A DNA stretch of 64,000 nt from Cupriavidus sp. AU9028 (GCF_019795295.1 NZ_JAIMCG010000009.1:124001-188000); one strand, 5' to 3'. Numbered from the stretch's first letter, positions 39,604-48,901 are shown. Notes: generated by a model from the sequence alone, not told the origin. Program-made: numbers and translations.

Positions 39604-40686
39604 TTATCCCCGTGCCGGCGGCATCTCGATCCCGAACTTGTCCAGCCATGGCCGCAACAGGGGAACGATTCCTGGATTGAGCGCGACGCCATGTTCGAGC
39701 TGCGCGGCCTTGCGCTCCAGCGCGGCCTGTCCCGGCAGGCGTACCCGTTCCACGCCGGGGCGAGGCCGATTGTCCTGGCAGGCGGCGGCGATCCAGTCCA
39801 TCTGATGGGCGAAATCCGCCTCGCCAGCGAAGGCGGCAGGATCGAGAATCTGCAGGAACACGGTATTGCCCCAGCGCTTGCCCGGGTCATCGCGGCCATG
39901 GCCAGCAAGGCCGGCGGTCAGCACCTCCACCATCAGCGACAGCGCGAAGCCCTTGTGACCGACGTCGAGCCCGCCGAGCGGCAGGATCGAGCCGGCGTGC
40001 GGAGGCTGCAGCACAGTCGGGTCGTTGCTCGGGTTGCCGTGCTCGTCGAGCAGCCAGGGATGCGGCAGCGTCTTGCCTTCCCGGTAGAGGCGGGTCGTCA
40101 GACCGACGGTGGTGATCGAGGTGGAAATGTCGACGAGCACCGGGCCGCGCGCGGTCGGAAAGCCCACCGCCACCGGGCTGGGGGAGAACAGCGGCTGCGT
40201 GCCGCCGAACGGCGCGACCATCTTTGCGGCCGGTGCGGACGAGTACAGCAGCATCACCAGGCCGGCACGCGTCGCGCGCTCGAGATAGGCGGCAAGACAG
40301 GCGATATGGTGGCTGCGGCGGATGGTGACGGTGCCGGTGCCGTAGTCGCGCGCCTTGGCGATCGCCACATCGAGCGCACGCAGCGTCAGCCAGGGGCCGG
40401 GCAGGCGCTTGCCATCCCAGGTGGCCACGGCGGCCCGATCGGAGACGACGTCGTAGTCCTCGCGCACCAGCATGCTGCCGCTATCGATCTCGGCCAGATA
40501 CACGGGCAGCAACTGCAGGCCATGAGTGTCATGGCCCATCAGGTCGCCCTCGATCAGGATGTCGGCCACGTCTGCCGCCCGGTCGGCCGGCATGCCCGCG
40601 CGCTGGAACAGCGCGGCGGCCATGGCGCGCAGGGCGCTGGCATCATAGCGGGGGCGATCCGGGGAAGGTGCGGTGGGGTTGGCCAT
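39604..40686 (-). CDS. Ldh family NAD(P)-dependent 2-hydroxyacid dehydrogenase (first copy)
   Basis: A 360-residue member of the malate/L-lactate/ureidoglycolate dehydrogenase family, a fold distinct from classical LDH. It has ILIEGDLMGHDTHGLQLLPVYL, then VTIRRSHHIACLAAYLERATRAG with the catalytic histidine pair, and GGLDVGHKGFALSLMVEVLT. AGGAGA precedes the ATG. It lies downstream of the ThDP enzyme gene on the same strand, separated by repeat DNA. With the second Ldh-family gene at 44010-45110 it brackets the catabolic island. Substrates of this family include malate, sulfolactate, ureidoglycolate and diketogulonate; this one is undetermined. Confidence 0.88.
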   Translation of the reverse strand: MANPTAPSPDRPRYDASALRAMAAALFQRAGMPADRAADVADILIEGDLMGHDTHGLQLLPVYLAEIDSGSMLVREDYDVVSDRAAVATWDGKRLPGPWLTLRALDVAIAKARDYGTGTVTIRRSHHIACLAAYLERATRAGLVMLLYSSAPAAKMVAPFGGTQPLFSPSPVAVGFPTARGPVLVDISTSITTVGLTTRLYREGKTLPHPWLLDEHGNPSNDPTVLQPPHAGSILPLGGLDVGHKGFALSLMVEVLTAGLAGHGRDDPGKRWGNTVFLQILDPAAFAGEADFAHQMDWIAAACQDNRPRPGVERVRLPGQAALERKAAQLEHGVALNPGIVPLLRPWLDKFGIEMPPARG

Positions 40687-40779
40687 GGTGTCTCCTGATT
40701 GTCGGTGTTTCCTGTCTTCCCTTCGAGGGGAGACAGGGTTGGTCTTTTTGCCGGGCGGCGGCAGCGCCCACGCCCGTTG

Positions 40780-40890
40780 CCCTCTCCCCCGGCCCCTCTC
40801 CCGCAAGCGGGCGAGGGGAGCAGACCGGCGGTGCATCCATCCTCGCCGGTGTTCCCCTTCCCCCCTTCCAGGGGAGAGGGGTGCAAACCG
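40780..40890. repeat. dispersed palindromic repeat, copy 2 and a degenerate third
   Basis: The block at 40780-40827 repeats the one at 32510-32557 (CCCTCTCCCCCGG, an imperfect palindrome at 40793-40818, then AGCAGACCGG). A further related unit, CCTTCCAGGGGAGAGGGG plus TGCAAACCGG, follows up to about 40891. Together they fill the 210-base gap between the ThDP enzyme and dehydrogenase genes. Confidence 0.75.
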
Positions 40891-40896
40891 GAACCT

Positions 40897-42603
40897 TCAG
40901 TCCTGCAACCGCATCGCAGGGGTGATCTGGCGCGGATCGGTGCGCAGTTCCAGCACCGCGGGCCGTCCCGCGGCGCAGGCGCGCTCGAACGCCGCCGGGA
41001 ACTGGTCCGCGTCGTCGACCCGTTCGGCCCATGCACCGCAGGCCTGGGCCATCGTGACGAAGTCAGGATTGCGGATGCCGGTACCGCTGACCCGGCCCGG
41101 ATAGCGCTTTTCCTGATGCATCCGGATGGTGCCGTACATGCCGTTGTTGACGATCACGACGACGATATTGGCACCGGCTTCGGCAGCGGTGGCCAGTTCC
41201 TGCGGATACATCAGGAAGCAGCCGTCGCCCGCGAAGCAGACCACGGTACGCTGCGGGTCCCGCAATTTGGCGGCGATGGCGGCGGGCAGACCGTAGCCCA
41301 TCGCCCCGCAGGTGGGCGCCAGCTGCGTGCGCGGCCGGCGATAGGCGTAGAAGCGGTGGAGCCAGACAGTGTAGTTGCCGGCGCCATTGCTCAGCGCCGC
41401 GTCGTCCGGCAGCACCTGGTTCAGGTACGCCATGACCTTGGCCATGTCCACCCCTTCCAGCTGCGGATGCGGTGCGGGCGGGGCGACGAAGGCGAGGTGG
41501 TCCGCCCGGCCGCCGGCGGTCCAGTCGCGCCATTGGGTTCGGTCCGGCGCGGTCAGCGACGCCAGCATCGCGGCGCCCGCTGCGATGCCGGTATGGATCG
41601 CCAGTTCGGGCTGATAGACGCGGCCAAGCTCGGCGCTGTCAGCATGCAGATGAATCAGCCGCTGGCGCGGGCACGGCGGCTCCAGCAGGGTATAGCCGTC
41701 GGTGGCGATATCGCCCAGCCGGGTGCCGAAGGCAACGATCAGGTCGGCGTCGCGCACGCGCTGGGCCAGCTTCGGATTGACGCCCAGGCTCAAGTGGCCG
41801 ATGTAGTGGTCGTCGCGGTTGTCGAACACGTCCTGGCGACGGAAGGCGCAGGCCACCGGCAGATCCCACGCATGCACGAAGGCGCGGAAATCCGCGACTG
41901 CCTGTTCGGACCAGTTCGCGCCGCCGGCGATCACCAGCGGCTGGCGTGCACCGGCCAGTGCGGTGGCCAGGCTCTGGGCCGCGGCGGCCGAGGGCGACGC
42001 GGAAACGGGCTGGTAGCGGCCGGTGTCGCGGCACTCGCACAGTCCGTCCAGCACGTCCTCGGGCAGCGCCAGTACCACTGGACCGGGGCGGCCCGAGGTC
42101 GCGCACTGGAATGCGCGCGCCACCAGCTCCGGAATTCGCGCCGGATCGTCGATCTCCGCTACCCATTTGGCGACGGAGCCGAACATGGCGACGTAGTCCA
42201 CCTCCTGGAACGCTTCGCGCCCCTTGTGCTCCCGCGCGATCTGCCCCACGAACAGGATCATCGGGGTCGAGTCCTGGGCAGCGATATGGACGCCGATGCT
42301 GGCATGGGTGGCGCCCGGTCCGCGCGTGACGAAGCAGATGCCGGGCCGCCCGGTCAGCTTGCCGTCGGCCTCCGCCATGTTCGCTGCCGCACCTTCGTGC
42401 TTGCAGACGACCAGGTCGATGGCGGGCTGATCGTGCAGCGCATCCAGTACGTCGAGGAAACTCTCGCCCGGGACACAGAAGATGCGCTCCACGCCGTGGA
42501 TGCGCAGGGCGTCCACCAGCACACGGCCGCCAGAGCGGGTGGGCGGCGTGGCAGACGACGGATTGGTGGAAGCGGCAGGGGTGGATGCGGCGTTGGCTGT
42601 CAT
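40897..42603 (-). CDS. thiamine-diphosphate enzyme, acetolactate synthase-like
   Basis: A 568-residue ThDP-dependent enzyme of the acetolactate synthase/benzoylformate decarboxylase superfamily. It has an N-terminal Pyr domain with the cofactor-activating glutamate (VVCKHEGAAANMAEADGKL), a central domain (VIAGGANWSEQAV), and a C-terminal PP domain with GDGCFLMYPQELATAAEAGANIVVVIVNN (the GDG...NN magnesium/ThDP motif). It is probably not housekeeping IlvB, since no IlvN lies nearby. It likely decarboxylates or ligates a 2-oxo acid produced by the neighbouring dehydrogenases or aldolase. Divergent from the Bug receptor gene. Confidence 0.87.
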   Translation of the reverse strand: MTANAASTPAASTNPSSATPPTRSGGRVLVDALRIHGVERIFCVPGESFLDVLDALHDQPAIDLVVCKHEGAAANMAEADGKLTGRPGICFVTRGPGATHASIGVHIAAQDSTPMILFVGQIAREHKGREAFQEVDYVAMFGSVAKWVAEIDDPARIPELVARAFQCATSGRPGPVVLALPEDVLDGLCECRDTGRYQPVSASPSAAAAQSLATALAGARQPLVIAGGANWSEQAVADFRAFVHAWDLPVACAFRRQDVFDNRDDHYIGHLSLGVNPKLAQRVRDADLIVAFGTRLGDIATDGYTLLEPPCPRQRLIHLHADSAELGRVYQPELAIHTGIAAGAAMLASLTAPDRTQWRDWTAGGRADHLAFVAPPAPHPQLEGVDMAKVMAYLNQVLPDDAALSNGAGNYTVWLHRFYAYRRPRTQLAPTCGAMGYGLPAAIAAKLRDPQRTVVCFAGDGCFLMYPQELATAAEAGANIVVVIVNNGMYGTIRMHQEKRYPGRVSGTGIRNPDFVTMAQACGAWAERVDDADQFPAAFERACAAGRPAVLELRTDPRQITPAMRLQD

Positions 42604-42719
42604 CTTGTCGGCAAGCTGGAAAGGATACGGCGGAGATGCCGGGAACGGCGACCCAGTGCCGCCGGCGTCGGTACAAGGCGAATCTTGCGATTCACGGCGC
42701 GCCGCCGCCCATGGCACAC

Positions 42720-42745
42720 TGCATTTCTGTTATGCAGAATCTGCA
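42720..42745. promoter_or_regulatory. palindromic operator candidate, ThDP enzyme / Bug receptor intergenic
   Basis: TTCTG and CAGAA flank TTATG, with outer TGCA on both sides (42720-42723 and 42742-42745), giving a 26-bp imperfect dyad midway in the 250-base divergent region. A further dyad, GAATC-TTGC-GATTC, is at 42680-42693. It may bind the LysR regulator of this island or an IclR/GntR-type protein. Confidence 0.4.
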
Positions 42746-42853
42746 AGGCTCTGGGAGAAGCACCCGTGTAGATTCCATCAGGCCACCGCACCCTGGAGCA
42801 GCAGGGTCCAGCGGAAGACGGATGGCGAATCCCATAAGAAACAGGAGACAACC

Positions 42854-43897
42854 ATGCCGATTTTCCTCCGGCCGAACCGTGTTCGGCTATCCGCGCGGTT
42901 TTCCTTCCACGCCGCCTCGCTGGCCGCGGTGCTCGGCGTCGGGGCGGCGCTTGCCATCGCCACCCCGGCGGCACGCGCGCAGTCGGGCGGGACCGGCGAC
43001 TGGCCCAGCAAGCCCATTACCTATGTCGTGCCGTTCGCCGCCGGCGGCACTACCGACGTGCTGGGCCGGCTGGTTGCGCAGGGGCTGACCAAATCGCTGG
43101 GGCAGTCGGTGGTGGTGGAGAACCGCCCCGGCGCCGGCGGCAATATCGGCAGCGACGTGGTGGCCAAGGCCGCCCCGGACGGCTACACCATTCTGGGCGG
43201 CACGATCAGCTCGCACTCGATCAATGTGAGCCTGTATCCCAGGATGCCGTACGACCCGGTCAAGAATTTCCAGCCGGTGGCGCTGATCGGCACGCTGCCG
43301 AACGTGATGGTGGTCAACGCCGACAGCCCCTGGAAAACCGTCGCGGACGTGATCGCGGCGGCCAAGGCCAAGCCTGGCAGCATCAATTTCGGCTCCTCGG
43401 GCAATGGCACCTCGCAGCATCTGGCCGGCGAGCTGTTCGCGACCATGGCGGACGTGAAGCTGGTGCACGTGGCCTACAAGGGCAGCAGCCCCGCTACCCA
43501 GGCACTGCTGGGCAAGCAGGTCGACCTGCTGTTCGAGAACAGCGTGGCCGCCATGCCGCTGATCCAGGCCGGCAAGCTGCGCGCGCTGGCCACCACCGGA
43601 CCCCGCCGTTCGGGAGAGCTGCCCGACGTGCCGACGATGGCCGAGGCGGGCCTGAAGGGCTACGAGATCGTGTCGTGGCAGGCGGTGTTCGCACCGGCCG
43701 GCACGCCGATGCCGATCGTCAACCGGCTCGCCGCCGACATCGGCAAGATCATCAAGGACCCGGAAATGCGCACGCGGCTGACAGGCCTTGGCATCGAGCC
43801 GTCCGGGGCCGGCCCCACCGAACTCGGCGCGTTCCAGAAGGCCGAAGTGGAAAAGTGGGCGAAGCTGATCAAGACCGCCAATATCAAGCTGGAGTAG
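42854..43897 (+). CDS. Bug-family tripartite tricarboxylate receptor in catabolic island
   Basis: A 347-residue periplasmic receptor with a signal peptide (SLAAVLGVGAALAIATPAARAQ), then WPSKPITYVVPFAAGGTTDVLGRLVAQ with ligand loop GGTTD, and a typical GSINFGSSGNGTSQHLAGELF region. AGGAGA lies seven bases before the ATG. It is the first gene of the plus-strand arm (receptor, dehydrogenase, aldolase, LysR) and probably supplies the substrate of the island. No TctAB genes are next to it; permeases must come from elsewhere. Confidence 0.9.
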   Translation: MPIFLRPNRVRLSARFSFHAASLAAVLGVGAALAIATPAARAQSGGTGDWPSKPITYVVPFAAGGTTDVLGRLVAQGLTKSLGQSVVVENRPGAGGNIGSDVVAKAAPDGYTILGGTISSHSINVSLYPRMPYDPVKNFQPVALIGTLPNVMVVNADSPWKTVADVIAAAKAKPGSINFGSSGNGTSQHLAGELFATMADVKLVHVAYKGSSPATQALLGKQVDLLFENSVAAMPLIQAGKLRALATTGPRRSGELPDVPTMAEAGLKGYEIVSWQAVFAPAGTPMPIVNRLAADIGKIIKDPEMRTRLTGLGIEPSGAGPTELGAFQKAEVEKWAKLIKTANIKLE

Positions 43898-44009
43898 CAG
43901 GCAATAGCGGGCCGCCGCCGTCGCGGCGCTTCCTCGTCTCCTGCCGATCATCCCGCCCGGGCATCGTGTCCTGCCTGTCCCGCCCGGGCCGACTCTTCCT
44001 TCTTCGCAT

Positions 44010-45110
44010 ATGACCGAACATTACCTTCCCACAGACGCGCTGCACCAATGGGTCGAAGACCTGTGGCGCGCCGCCGGCTCGGACGAGCGCGAGGCCCGGC
44101 TGACCGCCGACCATCTGATCGGCGCGAACCTGACCGGGCACGACTCCCACGGCGTGGGCATGATTCCCAAGTACGTGCAGTCGTGGCTGGGCGACCAGTT
44201 GCAGCTGAACCGGCATGTGACCGTGCTGAGCGACAGCGGCAGCCTGCTCAGCCTGGACGGCAATCGCGGCATGGGCCAGGCGGTGACCGAGGAGGCGATG
44301 CAGATGGCGATCGAGCGCGCGCGCCAGCATGGCGTCGCGGTGCTCGGCCTGCGCGAATCGCATCACCTCGGACGCGTCGGCCACTGGGCCGAGCAGGCCT
44401 GCGCGGCCGGCATGATCTCGATCCACTTCGTCAATGTGCTGTCGCGGCCGATGGTGGCGCCCCATGGCGGCTGCCAGCCACGCTATGGCACCAATCCGTT
44501 CACCATCGGCATTCCAGTCGAAGGCGCGCCGCCGCTGGTGCTGGATTTCGCCACCAGTGCGATCGCCATGGGCAAGGTGCGCGTCGCCCATAACAAGCGC
44601 GTGCCGGTGCCCGAGGGCTGCCTGCTGGATGCCGACGGATTGCCCACCATCGAGCCGGGCGTGATGTATCCCGAGGCCGGCGCCACGCCGGGCGCGCTGC
44701 GCGCCTTCGCCGAGCACAAGGGCTATGCGCTGGCCTTCATGTGCGAACTGCTCGGTGCCGCGGTCACCGGCGGCCATACCGTTCGCCCGGAAACCCTGAC
44801 GCACCCGCAGGCAATCTGGAACAATATGCTCGCGCTGGTGTTCGATCCGGCCCGACTGGCGGGCAGCACCAGTTTCGGCGCCGAGCTCGATGCCTTCGTC
44901 AACTGGCTGCGCTCCTCGCGCCTGCAGCAGGGGCACGAACAGATCCTGTTGCCGGGCGACCCGGAACGTGCCACCCGGCGCGCACGGGCGGAGCGGATTC
45001 CGGTCGATGCGATGACGTTGGCCCAGCTGGACGAAGCCGCCGCCTTCGTGCAGAAGGCAACCGGCCGCTCGCCTGGACCCGCGTCCCGGCTGAGCACGGC
45101 CACGGCTTGA
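44010..45110 (+). CDS. Ldh family NAD(P)-dependent 2-hydroxyacid dehydrogenase (second copy)
   Basis: A 366-residue relative of the dehydrogenase at 39604-40686. It has LIGANLTGHDSHGVGMIPKYVQ, VLGLRESHHLGRVGHWAEQACAAG with the histidine pair, and GGCQPRYGTNPFTIGIP. The two copies are clearly diverged paralogues and may act on different steps or stereoisomers. It lies 112 bases after the Bug receptor gene and 139 bases before the aldolase gene, all on the plus strand. Confidence 0.9.
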   Translation: MTEHYLPTDALHQWVEDLWRAAGSDEREARLTADHLIGANLTGHDSHGVGMIPKYVQSWLGDQLQLNRHVTVLSDSGSLLSLDGNRGMGQAVTEEAMQMAIERARQHGVAVLGLRESHHLGRVGHWAEQACAAGMISIHFVNVLSRPMVAPHGGCQPRYGTNPFTIGIPVEGAPPLVLDFATSAIAMGKVRVAHNKRVPVPEGCLLDADGLPTIEPGVMYPEAGATPGALRAFAEHKGYALAFMCELLGAAVTGGHTVRPETLTHPQAIWNNMLALVFDPARLAGSTSFGAELDAFVNWLRSSRLQQGHEQILLPGDPERATRRARAERIPVDAMTLAQLDEAAAFVQKATGRSPGPASRLSTATA

Positions 45111-45117
45111 GCCGGTC

Positions 45118-45158
45118 GAGCCGGACCCGGCCGAGCCGGACCCGGCCGAGCCTGACCC
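45118..45158 (+). repeat. 15-bp tandem repeat after the second dehydrogenase gene
   Basis: GAGCCGGACCCGGCC is repeated about 2.7 times directly after the stop codon. The units are partly self-complementary (CCGG, GGCCGAGCC) and could fold, but no T-run follows. Confidence 0.6.
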
Positions 45159-45249
45159 ATTACCGAATGCAGCGCGGCGGCCGTCGGCGCCGCGCTTTCT
45201 CTTTGGTGGCCCCCGCGGGCGGCCCCATCCATCCTGACAGGAGACCCGC

Positions 45250-46041
45250 ATGCAGCCAACCTCGCCCTTGTCGTCGCCATTGCCGAACCGCTTTCGCGCC
45301 GCCATCCGCGCACAGCAGCGGCTGATCGGCTGCTGGTGTTCGCTGGGCAGCCCCATCACTGCAGAGATCATCGGGCTGGCCGGTTTCGACTGGATGCTGC
45401 TGGACAGCGAGCATGCCCCGAACGACGTGCTGACGCTGCTGCCCCAGCTGATGGCGCTCAAGGACAGCCCGAGCGCGCCGGTGGTGCGCCCGCCCTGGAA
45501 CGATCCGATCCTGCTCAAGCGGCTGCTGGACGTCGGCTTCTACAACTTCCTGATTCCGTTCATCGAGAATGCCGAGCAGGCCCGCCGCGCGGTGGAAGCG
45601 ACCCGCTATCCGCCGCAGGGCACGCGCGGCGTATCGATGACCCAGCGCAGCAACCGCTATGGAACCGTCCCCGATTACTTCACCACCATCAACGACAACA
45701 TCTGCGTGCTGGTGCAGATCGAGAGCCTGCCCGGGGTGGAGGCGGCCGAGGAAATCTGCGCGGTGGAGGGCGTGGACGGCGTCTTCGTCGGTCCGTCCGA
45801 CCTCGCGGCGGCCTGCGGCCATCTCGGCAATCCCAACCATCCCGACGTACAGCGGCAGGTCGAGCGCGTCTATCGTGCGGCGAAGGCGGCCGGCAAGGCG
45901 ATCGGCACGCTGACGCCGGTGGAAGCCGACGCCCGCCGCTATCTGGACATGGGCGCGACCTTCGTGGCGGTCGGGCTGGACCATGTGATGCTGCGCAACG
46001 CCAGCCAGGCGCTGCGCGACCGCTTCGCCGAGGCGCCATGA
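45250..46041 (+). CDS. HpcH/HpaI family class II aldolase, GarL-like
   Basis: A 263-residue metal-dependent aldolase. The segments [48 protein letters not shown] and [28 protein letters not shown] match the 5-keto-4-deoxy-D-glucarate / 2-keto-3-deoxy-rhamnonate aldolase branch (GarL/RhmA). The metal ligands E and D lie in VQIES and VGPSD. It would split a 2-keto-3-deoxy acid into pyruvate and an aldehyde such as tartronate semialdehyde. GGAG precedes the ATG. Its stop overlaps the start of the LysR gene (ATGA). Confidence 0.9.
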   Translation: MQPTSPLSSPLPNRFRAAIRAQQRLIGCWCSLGSPITAEIIGLAGFDWMLLDSEHAPNDVLTLLPQLMALKDSPSAPVVRPPWNDPILLKRLLDVGFYNFLIPFIENAEQARRAVEATRYPPQGTRGVSMTQRSNRYGTVPDYFTTINDNICVLVQIESLPGVEAAEEICAVEGVDGVFVGPSDLAAACGHLGNPNHPDVQRQVERVYRAAKAAGKAIGTLTPVEADARRYLDMGATFVAVGLDHVMLRNASQALRDRFAEAP

Positions 46042-46988
46042 GCGGCACGGCAAACCAGACCCTCAATTCGGACGATCTCGCCTGCTTCGTCTGCGTCGCC
46101 AGCACGCAGAGCATCTCCCGGGCGGCGCTCGAACTGGGCGCGGACCAGTCCACCGTCAGCCGGCAGATCGCGCGGCTGGAGGCGGCGCTCGACACCCGGC
46201 TGTTCCACCGCAGCGGCCGTGGGGTGGTGTTGACCGAGGCCGGGCAGACGCTGCTCGGCTACGCCCGTCAGGTCGCCGCGACGCTGGCCGAGGCGCGCGA
46301 CGCGATCCGCGCTTCCACCGCGCAGGGACCGGCCCAACTGGTGATTGCCGCGCAACCGACCATCGCGACCACTGCCTTCGCCAGCATCGGCACCGCGCTC
46401 AAGGCGCGCTTTCCGGCCACGCGGGTGCGCTTTGTCGAGGGGCTCGCCAGTCCGCTGCTGCAATGGCTGGCCGCGGGCGAGGTCGACGTGGCGCTGCTCT
46501 ACCTGCCCGAGCAACACGGTGCGTTGAAGGTGGACCTGCTGCTGGAGGAAGACCTGACGCTGGTCACGCCCACCTCGTGGAGCCATATCGGTCCGACGTT
46601 CCCCGTACGCAAGCTGGCCGATGTGCCGTTGATCCTGCCCAGCACCGGCCACGGGCTGCGCGTGCTGGCCGAAGGACTGGCGGCCCGCGCCGGCACCAGC
46701 CTGTCGATGGCGCTGGAGTGCGACGCGTCGAACACCGTGTCGATGCGGCTGGTGGAGGAGGGCTGCGGCGCGACGCTGCTGCCGTTTGCCGCGGTCGCCG
46801 ACCGGGTCGCGCAGGGCCGGCTGCTGTCGGCGCGGCTGGTCGAGCCGGTGGTGACGCGTCAGGTGGCGCTGGCAACCGCGCGCAACCGGCCGCCGGTGCC
46901 GGAACTGTGGGACATCATGCAGTCGGTGCGCCAGTCGGTGCGCAATATCGTGATGTCGGGCGCGTGGCCGGGCGCGCGGCTGGTGTGA
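46038..46988 (+). CDS. LysR-family regulator, translationally coupled to the aldolase
   Basis: A 316-residue LysR regulator with N-terminal DNA-binding domain ([56 protein letters not shown]) and a co-inducer domain from about residue 95. The ATG overlaps the aldolase stop as ATGA, so both are made from one mRNA. This is an unusual place for a LysR gene, which normally faces away from its target, and implies control of the whole island including its own operon. Confidence 0.9.
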   Translation: MSGTANQTLNSDDLACFVCVASTQSISRAALELGADQSTVSRQIARLEAALDTRLFHRSGRGVVLTEAGQTLLGYARQVAATLAEARDAIRASTAQGPAQLVIAAQPTIATTAFASIGTALKARFPATRVRFVEGLASPLLQWLAAGEVDVALLYLPEQHGALKVDLLLEEDLTLVTPTSWSHIGPTFPVRKLADVPLILPSTGHGLRVLAEGLAARAGTSLSMALECDASNTVSMRLVEEGCGATLLPFAAVADRVAQGRLLSARLVEPVVTRQVALATARNRPPVPELWDIMQSVRQSVRNIVMSGAWPGARLV

Positions 46989-47041
46989 CAGCCTCGCAAG
47001 GCCCGGGCTACTCCTGACTGATGCGGGATCGCGCGATTGGG

Positions 47042-47068
47042 GTGATTGGCGTGATTGGCGTTATTGCG
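47042..47068. repeat. 9-bp tandem repeat at the LysR/SDR convergent end
   Basis: GTGATTGGC is repeated twice (47042-47050, 47051-47059) with a diverged third copy (GTTATTGCG) that includes the SDR stop codon. A short, minor tract. Confidence 0.5.
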
Positions 47069-47822
47069 GCGGCTGTCCGTTGGAGGCGCTGAGCCCGCCA
47101 TCGACCGGAAGATTGACCCCGGTCACGAAGCGCGCATCGTCGCTCGCGAGGAACGCGATCGCCGCCGCGATATCGTCGGGCTCGGCGACACGACCCAGCG
47201 CGATCCTCTCGCGGAACTTCGCGATCAGCGCCTCGTCGGCCATCATGTCCTCGGTCAGGTCCGTGCGGGTCAGCGACGGGCATACCGCGTTCACCCGCAC
47301 GCCGTCACGGCCGTAGTCCAGCGCCATCGCGCGCGTCAGGTTGGTGACGGCTCCCTTGGCGGCGTTGTAGAAGGCCATGTTCCAGTCGGCGCCCAGGCCC
47401 GAGACCGACGACACGTTGATGATGCTGCCGCGCGTCTTCATCAGTTCGGGCAGCGCAGCGCGGCAACCGTAGAAGACACCGTCCAGGTCGATCGACATCA
47501 CCTGCCGCCAATCGTCCACGCTGGCTTCGTGCACGCGGCCGCCCGGGGCGACGCCGGCATTGTTGACGAGCACGTCCAGGCGGCCGAAGCGCGATACGGC
47601 CGCGGCGACCAGCGCCTCGACCTGTTCCAGCTGTGAAACATCGGCCGGATGCACCAGGCAGCGGTCCGCCGGCAGATCCGCGGCGGTGCGCTCCAGCTTC
47701 TCCCGCGTGCGTCCCGTCAGCACCACACTCGCGCCTTCCGCGGCGAAGCGCCGGGCAGTGCCGGCCCCGATCCCCGAGCCCGCGCCCGTGACGATTACCA
47801 CCTTTCCATCGAATCGTTGCAT
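47061..47822 (-). CDS. short-chain dehydrogenase/reductase
   Basis: A 253-residue classical SDR. It has the cofactor motif TGAGSGIG near residues 12-19, NNAG in VLVNNAGVAPGG, the catalytic serine in INVSSVSGLG and Y-x3-K in AFYNAAKGAV. The C-terminal VTGVNLPVDGGLSASNG is typical of 3-oxoacyl-ACP reductase-like SDRs. GGAG lies seven bases before the chosen ATG; the longer frame is not needed. Substrate unknown. Convergent with the LysR gene and possibly part of the same catabolic function. Confidence 0.92.
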   Translation of the reverse strand: MQRFDGKVVIVTGAGSGIGAGTARRFAAEGASVVLTGRTREKLERTAADLPADRCLVHPADVSQLEQVEALVAAAVSRFGRLDVLVNNAGVAPGGRVHEASVDDWRQVMSIDLDGVFYGCRAALPELMKTRGSIINVSSVSGLGADWNMAFYNAAKGAVTNLTRAMALDYGRDGVRVNAVCPSLTRTDLTEDMMADEALIAKFRERIALGRVAEPDDIAAAIAFLASDDARFVTGVNLPVDGGLSASNGQPPQ

Positions 47823-47929
47823 GTCGATCTCCCCTGGATATCCTGCAGATGTCGTCATGACAGGGTGGACGCGCGAGAAGGGGCGAAGGTTCCTGCGCAA
47901 ATCGAGGCGTCACCGCGGGTCGCACCCGC

Positions 47930-48901
47930 TCACAGGTAGCCGGCGCGACGCAGCCGGCGCCACAGCGCGATGCAGCCGACCAGGGTGACACCCACCACCG
48001 CAGGATAGGCGAAATGCCACTTCAGCTCCGGCATGAAATCGAAGTTCATCCCGTACAGGCTGAACATCACGGTAGGGATGGCGAGGATGGCGCCCCAGCC
48101 CGCCAGCCGCTTGACGACCTCGTTCTGCCGCACCGAGACCAGCGCCAGGTTGACCTGGATCGCCGTGGTCACCATCTCGCGCACCACGTCGAGCGTAGCC
48201 AGCAGCCGCCGCGAATGATCCTCGACGTCGCGGAAATAGGCACGCAGCTCTTTCGGCACGATGTTCTCGTGCAGCCGGATCAGTTGTCCGCAAATCTCCT
48301 CGACGGGGTAGACCGCATTGCGCAGCCGCAGCACCTGCCGCTTGATGTGGTACAGGTGCTCGATCGCGGCGCGGTCGAAGCTCTGCTCGAACAGCCCCTG
48401 CTCTAGCGTTTCGAAGGCGTCCTCGAGCCGGTTGACGATCGGCATGTAGTGGTCGACCACGAAGTCCAGCAGGGCGTACAGCACGTAGCCCGGCCCGTTG
48501 GCCAGCCCATGCGGATCGTGCTCGCAGCGGTCCCGCACCGGCGCATAGGTACTGCCCGGACCGTGACGCACCGACACCACGTAGTTGTCGCCGACGAACA
48601 GGTGGGTTTCACCCAGCTCCACCGTCTCGCCGTTCAGCTGCGCCGTATTGAGGACCACGAAGACGCTCTGGCCATAGCTTTCCAGCTTGGGTCGCTGGTG
48701 CGCGTTGCGCGCGTCCTCGATCGCCAGATCGTGCAGGCCGAACTCGCGCTGTACCTTGGTCAGCAGGGCCGGGTCCGGCTCGTGCAGCCCGAGCCAGACG
48801 AAGGTGCCGGGGGAGCGCAGCACCTCGTCGATGTCGTCGATGGCGACATCGCCCAGCCGTTTTCCCTCGCGATAGGCGACACAGTTGACGATCGGGCCCA
48901 T
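47930..48901 (-). CDS. corA: magnesium/cobalt transporter CorA
   Basis: A 323-residue CorA-family divalent cation channel. A large cytoplasmic funnel domain (about 1-255) is followed by two C-terminal helices with the selectivity signature YGMNF just after the first helix and the usual basic end (LWRRLRRAGYL). It forms a homopentamer that imports Mg2+. Alone on its strand, divergent from minC with a 186-base gap. Confidence 0.96.
   Translation of the reverse strand: MGPIVNCVAYREGKRLGDVAIDDIDEVLRSPGTFVWLGLHEPDPALLTKVQREFGLHDLAIEDARNAHQRPKLESYGQSVFVVLNTAQLNGETVELGETHLFVGDNYVVSVRHGPGSTYAPVRDRCEHDPHGLANGPGYVLYALLDFVVDHYMPIVNRLEDAFETLEQGLFEQSFDRAAIEHLYHIKRQVLRLRNAVYPVEEICGQLIRLHENIVPKELRAYFRDVEDHSRRLLATLDVVREMVTTAIQVNLALVSVRQNEVVKRLAGWGAILAIPTVMFSLYGMNFDFMPELKWHFAYPAVVGVTLVGCIALWRRLRRAGYL

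Noticed and set aside
40699-42771. 690-codon plus-strand frame across the ThDP enzyme gene
   Set aside because: Antisense shadow, Gly/Arg/Gln-rich, and it crosses the dispersed repeat.
45336-46037. Long N-terminal extension of the second LysR gene
   Set aside because: It overlaps the aldolase gene in another frame; the LysR domain begins right after the ATG at 46038.
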